A stretch of DNA of 64,000 nt from an archaeon (lineage in GTDB: Archaea; Thermoproteota; Nitrososphaeria; Nitrososphaerales; UBA183): the NCBI GenBank assembly GCA_021828185.1, contig JAKASI010000003.1, forward strand, positions 124,001 to 188,000. Direction: 5' to 3'. Shown here piece after piece: positions 40,826 through 47,680 of this stretch (the first letter of the stretch is position 1; the number at the start of each line of letters is the position of its first letter). The position numbers were made by a program, and so were the translations under genes. The notes under the pieces are model-generated. The model was not told the DNA's origin. It ran no database searches and saw only the letters and a program-made list of their open reading frames with translations.

Positions 40826-41476
40826 ATTCGCTCGATCTTCAAAGACAGGGCTGAAGCAGGGAAGAGGCTTGCCGAAGCGCTGAAGGGCTTCCGCGGGAAG
40901 GGTGTGGTGGTCCTCGGCATTCCCCGAGGCGGGGTCGTCGTCGCGAATGAGGTCGCAGAAGCCCTCGGAGCCCAGCTGGACATAGTGGTCACCAGGAAGA
41001 TCGAGGCGCCTGGTGAACCCGAGTTCGCCCTGGGGGCGGTGACGCAGGAAGGAGACGTGATCATGGACAGGCAGGCAGCCGAGTCTCTTGGTGCCAGCAG
41101 GGAGTACCTTGATGACCAGATCAGGAAGAAGAAGGAAGAGGTCAACGACAGGATGCAGAGGCTCAGGGCCGACGCGCCGTATCCTTCCTTGGAAGGGAAG
41201 GTTGTCCTGATCGTCGACGACGGGATTGCCACCGGGAGTTCGGTCAGCGCTGCGGTCCTGTCGGTCAGGAAGAGGAAGCCCAAGGAGATTGTGGTCGCGG
41301 TCCCCGTTGCGCCGAAGGACGCCATAGAGACACTCACTGAAGATGGGACGAAGGTGGTCTGCCTGGGAACCCCAGGGCCGTTCCTTGCGATCGGTGAGTT
41401 CTATCGAGACTTCGGTCAGGTGGAGGACATGGAAGTCAAGAGGATCCTCGACCGGAGCTCTGCCAGGCGCCGATAG
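40826..41476 (+). CDS. Phosphoribosyltransferase-domain protein
   Basis: A type I PRTase of about 216 residues: GIPRGGVVVANEVAEALGA at the N-terminal strand, then VVLIVDDGIATGSSVSAAV, the PRPP-binding loop. The class is the one often fused or linked to dienelactone-hydrolase-like proteins. Canonical starts occur only from GTG 40904, which would delete the helix KDRAEAGKRLAEALKGF that normally precedes the first strand. The frame is open back to a stop at 40817. The only codon at the TATA-predicted transcript start (AAATAT at 40795-40800, plus 26) is ATT 40826. I therefore use ATT, as an inference. Confidence 0.75.
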   Translation: MRSIFKDRAEAGKRLAEALKGFRGKGVVVLGIPRGGVVVANEVAEALGAQLDIVVTRKIEAPGEPEFALGAVTQEGDVIMDRQAAESLGASREYLDDQIRKKKEEVNDRMQRLRADAPYPSLEGKVVLIVDDGIATGSSVSAAVLSVRKRKPKEIVVAVPVAPKDAIETLTEDGTKVVCLGTPGPFLAIGEFYRDFGQVEDMEVKRILDRSSARRR

Positions 41477-41521
41477 CCGCAGTGTTCAAGGCTTAAACCC
41501 GACTTTGGGAGCGGCTTACCG

Positions 41522-42148
41522 ATGCCAGAGCCCCTCAGCGGCAGGGTGGCTTTGGCCCGGGCCCTTTTCCGCATCGGAGCACTCAGGTTCGGGAGGTTCA
41601 CCGTCGCCGGCGGCGAGAGCAGCTCGTACTACCTTGACCTCGGGGTGGTGCCCAGCGATGCCGAAGCCTACCAGCTGGCCTTGGCCGCCTGCCTCGCCGC
41701 CGTGAAGCAGATCGGCGTGGGCGCCTTTGACGTCGTCGCTGGCGTAGCCACCGCTGGGGTGACCGTTTCGTCTCCGGTGGCCTACGTCCTCAAGAAACCC
41801 ATGGTCTACGCGCGCAGAGAGGAGGAGAGGCACGGCGCCTGGAAGCTCGAAGGGGCGGTCCGGCCGGGGTGGCGGGCGCTGGTGATCGACGGCCTGGTCA
41901 CGACAGGGGAGAGCATGGTCTCGGCGGTCGAAGCGCTGAGGAGGTCGGGGTGCACGGTGGAGGATGCCCTCGTGCTCGTGGACAGGCTGGAGGGCGGAAA
42001 GGAGAGCCTGGCGCGCTCTGGGGTGAAGCTCAGCGCGTTTGTCGATGTGAAGGAGCTGGTGGAGACCTTGTTCCAGGAGAAGAAAGTGACCAAGACGGAC
42101 TACCAAGCCGCGCTCAGGCAGCTTGAGGGTGGCAGGGCTCGCGCATAG
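41522..42148 (+). CDS. pyrE: Orotate phosphoribosyltransferase-like protein
   Basis: A PRTase of 208 residues with GRFTVAGGESSSYYLDLG (orotate-type N-terminal hood), VAGVATAGVTVSSPVAYVL, YARREEERHGAWKLEG and ALVIDGLVTTGESMVSAVEAL, the PRPP loop. This is the layout of PyrE, which joins orotate and PRPP in pyrimidine synthesis. The loop has GLVTTG instead of the commoner DVxTTG. ATG 41522 is 29 bp from GCTTAAAC (about 41493). Follows the other PRTase gene on the same strand but has its own promoter. Confidence 0.8.
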   Translation: MPEPLSGRVALARALFRIGALRFGRFTVAGGESSSYYLDLGVVPSDAEAYQLALAACLAAVKQIGVGAFDVVAGVATAGVTVSSPVAYVLKKPMVYARREEERHGAWKLEGAVRPGWRALVIDGLVTTGESMVSAVEALRRSGCTVEDALVLVDRLEGGKESLARSGVKLSAFVDVKELVETLFQEKKVTKTDYQAALRQLEGGRARA

Positions 42149-42259
42149 TTGCAACCGCTGCGGAAGAGAAGTCTGCAGCCGAACGGTCCTGCCCTTCCAA
42201 CCTCTCTGGCACGTGTGGGTGCTGGGTGGCCGGGGCACTGAAAGCGCTTGCGGGGGCGG

Positions 42260-43063
42260 TCACCGGGTCGGTTGGCCCCGTTCGCCCGCATAGTAGTCCC
42301 AAATCTTCCTCTGGGCTTCCTTGACGTAGTTCATCTCCGAAGCGGAAAGCTTCGGGTCGTTGGCCCTGGAAAAGGGCCTCCGCAGGGAGGGAGGAAGGCC
42401 GTCGTCGCAGAAGAACCCTCCGCCCGGGAACCCCGTGTCCTTCCGGACGATGATGGCGGCAAACCCGGGCGCCCCGTTGGCATACTCCACCCTGTCCACA
42501 TCGACGATGGCGTCGAACAGAGGGCGCCCTCTCGAGATACCCAGGAGCTTCACCAATTCCCCGTAGGTCAGGGTTCCCCGTGCCTTTGCGGCTCTGATGA
42601 GCTGCTCCCTCAGAGTCTCGATTCCGGGCGCCGATGGCAACTGACTCGGGCCTCGCTTGATGACCGGTCCGGCGGTGCAGTATCTTCCTATCAGGTCATC
42701 GATTCGCCGAGAGAGTTCGTCTCTGATCCCCCGCAGCTCCTCCATGGATTTGCCTGTCGCACCCGGCAGGGGCCAGTCTTCTCCCTTCCTCTCAGCCCCG
42801 ATGGGGCACCGGTCAAGGCAGCCGAAGGTGACCACCCTGGAGGCCCTCGCGACCTGGTCCGGGGTCACAAGTCTCGGCGTCCGAGGGGTGAAGGTGACGC
42901 CGACCTCCTTCAGGAGCCCCTTGACATTCGGGTTCACTTCCCGGCCGGGGCTCACCCCGGCGCTCTCCGCGCGCCACCCCGGAGGCGCCTTCGAGTTGAA
43001 GAGCTCCTCAGAAAGGACGCTTCTGAACGTGTTCTCCACGCAGACGAAGAAGACTGTTTGCGT
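42260..43063 (-). CDS. LMW-phosphatase/arsenate-reductase-like protein with C-terminal extension
   Basis: The N-terminal 120 residues are an LMW protein-tyrosine phosphatase or ArsC fold: QTVFFVCVENTFRSVLSEEL holds the CX5R(S) P-loop, and RVVTFGCLDRCP and DWPLPGATG the distal acid region. A C-terminal extension of about 130 residues (GTLTYGELVKLLGISRGRPLFD) looks like a small DNA- or protein-binding domain. The first canonical start, GTG 43039, comes after the catalytic Cys, so translation must begin further upstream. The only in-frame codon at the TATA-predicted transcript start (ATTAAATC at about 43090, minus 26) is ACG 43063. This near-cognate start is inferred. Confidence 0.7.
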   Translation of the reverse strand, partial: TQTVFFVCVENTFRSVLSEELFNSKAPPGWRAESAGVSPGREVNPNVKGLLKEVGVTFTPRTPRLVTPDQVARASRVVTFGCLDRCPIGAERKGEDWPLPGATGKSMEELRGIRDELSRRIDDLIGRYCTAGPVIKRGPSQLPSAPGIETLREQLIRAAKARGTLTYGELVKLLGISRGRPLFDAIVDVDRVEYANGAPGFAAIIVRKDTGFPGGGFFCDDGLPPSLRRPFSRANDPKLSASEMNYVKEAQRKIWDYYAGERGQPTR

Positions 43064-43107
43064 GGGCGCGTCCTGCGCCTCCCACGATTTAATGGCTGCG
43101 CGGGAGT

Positions 43108-43620
43108 CTAGGACTCCAGACTCTTCGCTACCCTGAATTGGTCCCCGACGATCGCCCTCATGTTGAGCAGGCCGAGGGGCCTTCCGTGGTCCGTGACGAA
43201 GACCGTCCTGATTCTGTGCTTCGCCATCAGCTGAACCCCTTCGGCGAGCGGCGCGTCAGCCTCGATGGATATCATCGGGGTCGTCATTATCTTCCTCACA
43301 GGGATGGTCGAAGATACCAGGTCGTCGGCAGCGACGCGGTAGAGGACGTCCCGCTCTGTGAGAATCCCCTTCGGCTCCCCGTTGATCAGGATGAGGATGT
43401 TGCCGGTCCCCTTCTCCCGCATCATCTGGGCGGCCATCAGGACTGACTCGTTCGCGTCAATCATGAGCGGGTCGGTCTTCACGAAGTTTCTCACCGTCGG
43501 GGCTTTGGACTCAGAGGCCTCGATCCAGAACGTCAGGGAATAGTGGCAGTTGGGGCACTCCTCTGGCGTGTTCTCCCCTTCGAAGATGTTGCCACACCTA
43601 TAGCATTCCCACCTGGTCAA
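43108..43620 (-). CDS. Zinc ribbon plus tandem CBS-domain protein
   Basis: 170 residues. A rubredoxin-like ribbon WECYRCGNIFEGE...CPNCHYS (about residues 4-28) precedes two CBS repeats (MIDANESVLMAAQMMREKGT and ISIEADAPLAEGVQLMAKHR). CBS pairs bind adenosyl nucleotides. The ribbon-CBS form is typical of archaeal proteins of unknown role. TTG 43620 lies 28 bp from GGTATATTAAG (minus strand, about 43648). Confidence 0.82.
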   Translation of the reverse strand: MTRWECYRCGNIFEGENTPEECPNCHYSLTFWIEASESKAPTVRNFVKTDPLMIDANESVLMAAQMMREKGTGNILILINGEPKGILTERDVLYRVAADDLVSSTIPVRKIMTTPMISIEADAPLAEGVQLMAKHRIRTVFVTDHGRPLGLLNMRAIVGDQFRVAKSLES

Positions 43621-43647
43621 CTCACTTCAATAGGCGTCTGTGGTATA

Positions 43648-43968
43648 TTAAGAAGGCGGGGCCGTTCCCGTCGGCCTGGGAGGGGGAGGGGCCGGTGCGC
43701 CCTCGGCGGGCCTCAGTGCTATCAGCTTCCTGGCCTTCTGCTGGCACTGTGCCGCCGTGTCTGTGTAGTACTTCCAGGCGGTGTAGTTCTCCTCGACCTT
43801 TGAGAGGAGCAGGAGGATGTCGGCAGCCTGAAGGTAGCGGGAGATGGCAGTCTCCGGGTCTCCCGACTTCTCGTCGTTGGCCGCGTCGGCCATGAGCTGG
43901 CCCGCGTACCACCGGAGCTTCTGGGCGCGGGTCATGGGAGCCTTTGCGGCTGGCTGCATGTCCCTCAC
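43648..43968 (-). CDS. MIT-like helical protein with Pro-rich tail
   Basis: 106 residues. A three-helix region (about 15-82) reads AQKLRWYAGQLMADAANDEK, GDPETAISRYLQAADILLLL and YYTDTAAQCQQKARKLIAL. That spacing of small residues and the GxxxxAIxxYxxAxxxLL block is like MIT domains, which bind ESCRT-III tails. A Pro-rich tail PAPPPPRPTG follows. MIT similarity is by eye. A link to the ESCRT-III protein at about 21 kb is inference. Confidence 0.5.
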   Translation of the reverse strand: MRDMQPAAKAPMTRAQKLRWYAGQLMADAANDEKSGDPETAISRYLQAADILLLLSKVEENYTAWKYYTDTAAQCQQKARKLIALRPAEGAPAPPPPRPTGTAPPS

Positions 43969-44040
43969 TGGGCCGGGGATGGCAATAGGGTAGATGGGTC
44001 GAGATTGGTTGACGGTTGTGAGAAGAGGACCGAAGCGCAG

Positions 44041-44526
44041 TCAGCCGAAATGTACGGCCGTGCCTACCGCTATCCCGTTGGCCGCTGCGAAACCTGCCTT
44101 GGCTTCGATGACGTAGTTTGCCGGGGCATCCGGCCTGTAGACGGTGCAGATGCTGCTGTCGAAGCAGGGCTGAGCCGAGGTGACGAGGTAGACCACGGTC
44201 CCATTGTCCCCGTTGGCCATTATCCAAATCATGTCGAGGCTCGCGTTGGTCTGGTACATCCAGAAGGGCTGGGCAACCGGTTGAGGGAAGGCGAACAGCT
44301 CCGTCGTCGTGTTGGTGATTCTGGTGTTCATCAGCCCCTCCTGTCTCTCCTGCGGGGTCGTCGCGATGTAGGTGAACGTGTACGTCCGCCCGTTGACCGT
44401 GAATGACGCGGGGACAGGGGAGGTGACCGTACCGGGGACGGCGCTCAGCGCGTAGAGCGTATACCCCACCAAAAGAGCCACGAACGCCACCACGACGACG
44501 GCTACAGCCCTCCCCGAGAGCAGCAA
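44041..44526 (-). CDS. DUF192 protein, membrane-anchored
   Basis: 161 residues with one N-terminal hydrophobic helix (about 7-28). A DUF192 beta-barrel follows: FTVNGRTYTFTYIATTPQERQEGLMN (partial), FWMYQTNASLDMIWI and AKAGFAAANGIAVGTAV. The conserved block QERQEGLM is the family hallmark. Function unknown; outside-facing. The TTG start lies 33 bp from GCTAAAAC on the minus strand (about 44559). Confidence 0.82.
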   Translation of the reverse strand: MLLSGRAVAVVVVAFVALLVGYTLYALSAVPGTVTSPVPASFTVNGRTYTFTYIATTPQERQEGLMNTRITNTTTELFAFPQPVAQPFWMYQTNASLDMIWIMANGDNGTVVYLVTSAQPCFDSSICTVYRPDAPANYVIEAKAGFAAANGIAVGTAVHFG

Positions 44527-44603
44527 TGGGGGAGCCTTCGCAGTGGTGATATTTCTGCCGTTTTAGCAGGGAGGCATATATCTCCCCACGGCTTCCTAGA
44601 ACC

Positions 44604-44993
44604 ATGGACCGTGCAGATGTGTCAAGCCTGTTCGCTCCTCTGGTCCCGGTGGGGACCGTCGAGGCGGTCAGGCAGGAATACCAGGTATTCAGGACCGCCG
44701 GAGGAGACTTTTTGGTCTTCAGCCCCAGCAACAGGGGGTCGCTGTCGTTTCACATGACGCACGTCCCGGCCGTGAAGGTCCAGGCGCTTTCCAAGGTGGT
44801 CGGCAGAGAAGAGGTCACATCGGGGTCGCTGCTGAAGGACGGAAGGCTTGAGGACGCATTCGGCTCAGAAGACAAGGTCGCGATGAGGTTCGACCTTCTG
44901 ATAGCGCTCTACGTCCTCGTGGCTCAGGGGAGCGTGGAGATGAAGAAAGAGGGGAGGAACCTGGTCTTCCGGAGACGGAAGGTTGACGCCTAG
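44604..44993 (+). CDS. Conserved small protein, unknown
   Basis: 129 residues of alpha/beta character (QEYQVFRTAGGDFLVFSPSN, then RFDLLIALYVLVAQGSVEMK). CATATATC (44573-44580) is a TATA element 27 bp before ATG 44604, so leaderless. No family recognised; similar proteins may be a restricted archaeal group. Confidence 0.6.
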   Translation: MDRADVSSLFAPLVPVGTVEAVRQEYQVFRTAGGDFLVFSPSNRGSLSFHMTHVPAVKVQALSKVVGREEVTSGSLLKDGRLEDAFGSEDKVAMRFDLLIALYVLVAQGSVEMKKEGRNLVFRRRKVDA

Positions 44994-45080
44994 GCCGTCA
45001 CGGGGCGCGAGTCGCCCAATGACAACGGAACGGGATTTCCCCACGCGCTTGTTTTTTAAAGAAGCGTGGAGAGAAGTGGG

Positions 45081-45716
45081 TTGAACGATTTGCGGAGCAC
45101 AGACGTTCGCGGCGCTGAGGACGAGGAGGGTTCCGCGGTAGCCCCGAGGGACGCCGAGGTGGTGCGGATGATAGAAGAGGAAGAGCTCTCCGTGTTCACC
45201 TTCGACGGGCTCAGGAGGATCACGGGCACGCACCCGGAGACACTCTCGAGATCCCTAGAGCGTCTCGAAGAGGACGGGTGGGTGGTGAGATCCCCTGAGG
45301 GCTACAGCGTAACGGAGAAGGCGAAAGGGTCATTCGTGTTGAAGCCGGCCCTCAACGCCGCCAGGAGGGTCCCCATCCTCCACACATTCCTTCCCTACGA
45401 AGCTAGCGCGGGCATAATCATGACCGCACTGAAGGGAAGATGGTTCGACAGCATGAGGTGGGTGGGGATGTCCGATAGCGAAGAAGGGCTGGTCATGAAA
45501 TGGATCACCGACGACGGTTCGGCCCTGATAGGAGCGAGATTCTCTGCAGGACAGCTAGACGTGGACGCGAAGGTCGCCAAGGAAGCAGACCTGCCAAAGG
45601 CAGTCCGCGCAGCCCATCAGCTGATGGGGAGGATTTCGAAACTGTATGTCAGCCCAAGGCCCGGGGCGAAGCTGGCAGCGACACGGATAGGGTACTTCGC
45701 CCCGTATGCCATGTGA
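45081..45716 (+). CDS. Winged-helix regulator-like protein
   Basis: About 211 residues. N-terminal HTH (FDGLRRITGTHPETLSRSLERLEEDGWV, about 40-65, partial) with a wing YSVTEKAKG. A C-terminal domain of about 120 residues follows with YEASAGIIMTALKGRWFDSMRWVG. TTG 45081 is chosen because TTTTTTAAAG (about 45056) sits 26 bp upstream; GTG 45066 would precede the transcript start. Probably a transcriptional regulator; ligand unknown. Confidence 0.65.
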   Translation: MNDLRSTDVRGAEDEEGSAVAPRDAEVVRMIEEEELSVFTFDGLRRITGTHPETLSRSLERLEEDGWVVRSPEGYSVTEKAKGSFVLKPALNAARRVPILHTFLPYEASAGIIMTALKGRWFDSMRWVGMSDSEEGLVMKWITDDGSALIGARFSAGQLDVDAKVAKEADLPKAVRAAHQLMGRISKLYVSPRPGAKLAATRIGYFAPYAM

Positions 45717-45757
45717 GCGGTCACTCTCGAACCCGCTCAACAAGTAGCCCCCATTCC

Positions 45758-46702
45758 ATGGCGCAGTCAGGTGATTTCGACAAGATGACAGGAACAGAAG
45801 GGATGCAGCTCTTGCAGTCGTTTTCAGTCGCTGTAACTGAGCTGGCTGACCGCGTTTCACCCTCGGTGGTGAACGTGAACGCAGGAAGGAGAGGAGGGAC
45901 GGGGCTGGTCTGGTCCGAAGACGGCTTGGTCGTGACCGCGAGCCACGTCGTCGGGCACGCTCCGGCGCCGGCTGTAACTCTGCAGGACGGGAGGGAGATG
46001 AAGGCTAGAGTATTGGGGAGAGACCCCTATGCAGACATAGCCCTGCTCAAAATCGATGCGTCCGGGCTAGCCCCCGTTGAGCTGGGGAGTGCCGAAGGCA
46101 TCAAGGTCGGACAGTTTGTCCTGGCCCTGGCCAACGCCTTCGGGCGCAGGGTGTCGGCGACGTCTGGGATAATCACAAGCCTCCGGAGGAGCATGAGGGG
46201 CTTCTGGGGGATTATGATCGAAGACGCCGTGGTCTCGGACGCCAAGTTGAACCCTGGGTACTCAGGCGGTCCTCTGGTGGACGCGGCCGGGAAGCTGCTC
46301 GGCATGAACGTCGCCTACTTCGCAGGAAGGGGGGTGGCGGTGTCGGTCGACTCCCTGAAAGAGATGGTCGGGAGAATCTCCAGGGACGGCGGCGCAAAGA
46401 AGGGGTTCCTCGGCGTCGTGGTCGAGCCCATCGAGCTCCCCGAGGACGTCGCGAAGTCGGAGGAGGCTGGCCAGGACGAGGGGCTCCTCGTGCGGTCCGT
46501 CGAAGCCGGCTCTCCTGCCAAGGCAGCAGGGGTCGCCGTCGGGGACGTCATCCTGAAACTGGGAGACTACCGGGCGAGCGACGAATACGCACTCCATAGG
46601 GCTCTGTCGCAGGGGGTGGTCGGTAAGCAGCTCCGGCTGCTCGTCCTTAGGACCGAGAAGGTCACGGAGCTCATGGTGACGCCCGCGGAGGCCGAGCAGT
46701 AG
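45758..46702 (+). CDS. HtrA/DegP-like trypsin-type serine protease with PDZ domain
   Basis: 314 residues. The triad is visible: His in VVTASHVVGHAPA, Asp in DPYADIALLKID, Ser in NPGYSGGPLVDAAG. A PDZ domain occupies about residues 220-305 (GLLVRSVEAGSPAKAAGVAVGD, partial). There is no signal peptide or membrane helix, so it appears cytosolic, unlike most DegP proteins. Start at ATG 45758. It might take part in protein quality control. Confidence 0.88.
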   Translation: MAQSGDFDKMTGTEGMQLLQSFSVAVTELADRVSPSVVNVNAGRRGGTGLVWSEDGLVVTASHVVGHAPAPAVTLQDGREMKARVLGRDPYADIALLKIDASGLAPVELGSAEGIKVGQFVLALANAFGRRVSATSGIITSLRRSMRGFWGIMIEDAVVSDAKLNPGYSGGPLVDAAGKLLGMNVAYFAGRGVAVSVDSLKEMVGRISRDGGAKKGFLGVVVEPIELPEDVAKSEEAGQDEGLLVRSVEAGSPAKAAGVAVGDVILKLGDYRASDEYALHRALSQGVVGKQLRLLVLRTEKVTELMVTPAEAEQ

Positions 46703-46789
46703 ATGCTCGGTCGACCTCAGGCCTCCTTCCCTCGAGAGCCCTCCTTCCCTCAGCCCGGAGGCCCCAGGGAACCGCTCCCACCGATCAGG

Positions 46790-46824
46790 CCCCCGCCCTA
46801 GCCCTTTTCTTCCTTGGGCGGGGG
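46790..46824. other. G/C-rich hairpin abutting the next start
   Basis: CCCCCGCCC at 46790-46798 and GGGCGGGGG at 46816-46824 form a perfect 9-bp stem with a pyrimidine-rich 17-base loop. The stem ends two bases before the proposed TTG start of the next gene. It may end htrA transcription or control translation of the next gene. The repeat CCTCCTTCCCT occurs three times just upstream in slightly varied form. Confidence 0.4.
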
Positions 46825-46826
46825 GG

Positions 46827-47279
46827 TTGGCGGCGAAGCCATTGAGCGAAGTCAGGGGGAAGACCCTCCACGGCGAGATTTCCATCGACCAGATCGCCCA
46901 GATCCAGCCTGGGATGTCGGCTCTGATGAAAGAGGTGGGTGACCGGTTCACCAAGACCTACTATGCGGCGAAGGGAGGGAACTGGAAGATGGCCGCCCAC
47001 CAGCTCAATCAGCTGAGGGGTGCGTTCAGGACCGCGAAGGTCACCCGCCCCAAGTATGCGGACGACCTGGAAGCCTATGACAAAGAGTACCTTCAGCCAA
47101 TCTTCAAGGCGATTCATGACCAGGACTGGAGGGGGTTCGAGACGGCGTTCGAGAAGGGAGAGGAAGGCTCCGACGCCTATCACGACAAGCGCGGGTACCC
47201 TTACATCAGATACGTCCTCCCGCGGGACCCTCCTTCTGACCTGTACCTGGGCCCGCCGGAGAAGTTCAGAAGGAAATAG
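46827..47279 (+). CDS. Cytochrome-c-like family protein lacking the haem motif
   Basis: 150 residues, helical, with QIQPGMSALMKEVGDRFTKTYYAAKGGNWKMAAHQ (partial), RPKYADDLEAY and DQDWRGFETAFEKG. These blocks match a family of small putative c-type cytochromes, where the next block is Cys-x-x-Cys-His. Here it reads GSDAYHDKRGYPYIRYVLP, with no Cys. A haem site therefore seems lost, and the protein has no signal peptide. It may keep the fold for another purpose. The TTG start follows a GC hairpin. Confidence 0.55.
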   Translation: MAAKPLSEVRGKTLHGEISIDQIAQIQPGMSALMKEVGDRFTKTYYAAKGGNWKMAAHQLNQLRGAFRTAKVTRPKYADDLEAYDKEYLQPIFKAIHDQDWRGFETAFEKGEEGSDAYHDKRGYPYIRYVLPRDPPSDLYLGPPEKFRRK

Positions 47280-47285
47280 CCAGCC

Positions 47286-47624
47286 CTACAGCCTGTCGAC
47301 CAGCTTCATCATTTCCGAGTAGTGGTGCTCGATGATGGCAGCTCCCTGGGCGCCCATCATGCTCTCGGCGTTCGCCCTGCACTGTGAGATGGCGGTCAGG
47401 ATCCCCTCCTTGGTTGGGGACACGTAGCTCACTCCGCACTGCGAGAAGACCCCCTCGACGAACCCCTTCACCTGCTCCCTGAGCTGCTCATCAGTCACCG
47501 GCTGGTGCATCAGCTCCGCGAACTCGCTGTTTGCGCTCTCGAAGCACTTCAGCAGCTCATCTCTGACGAAGGCAGGAGTTATCCTCCCGTCAGGCACTTC
47601 AGGCGCAGTGTAGGCGGACTTCAT
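47286..47624 (-). CDS. Small conserved protein under operator control
   Basis: 112 residues, helical, with two to three Cys (LLKCFE, FSQCGVSY, ISQCRAN). No family recognised. The ATG 47624 is 28 bp from the symmetric TATA element TTTATATAAC (about 47652). Two operator-like repeats (47623-47636 and 47638-47651) lie between the TATA element and the start codon, so bound protein would block its transcription. Divergent from the PLP-rhodanese gene, with which it shares this promoter region. Confidence 0.6.
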   Translation of the reverse strand: MKSAYTAPEVPDGRITPAFVRDELLKCFESANSEFAELMHQPVTDEQLREQVKGFVEGVFSQCGVSYVSPTKEGILTAISQCRANAESMMGAQGAAIIEHHYSEMMKLVDRL

Positions 47625-47651
47625 AACGTATGTGATAATAACATATGTTAT
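47623..47651. promoter_or_regulatory. Tandem 14-bp operator at a shared divergent promoter
   Basis: ATAACGTATGTGAT (47623-47636) and ATAACATATGTTAT (47638-47651) are two copies of one 14-base element, 15 bp apart start to start. The second is a perfect palindrome. They touch the TATA element TTATATAAAC (47648-47657). That element fits both the minus-strand ATG 47624 and the plus-strand ATG 47681. A repressor or activator probably controls both genes. Confidence 0.65.
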
Positions 47652-47680
47652 ATAAACCCCCCTGACGGTGGAATCCCAGA

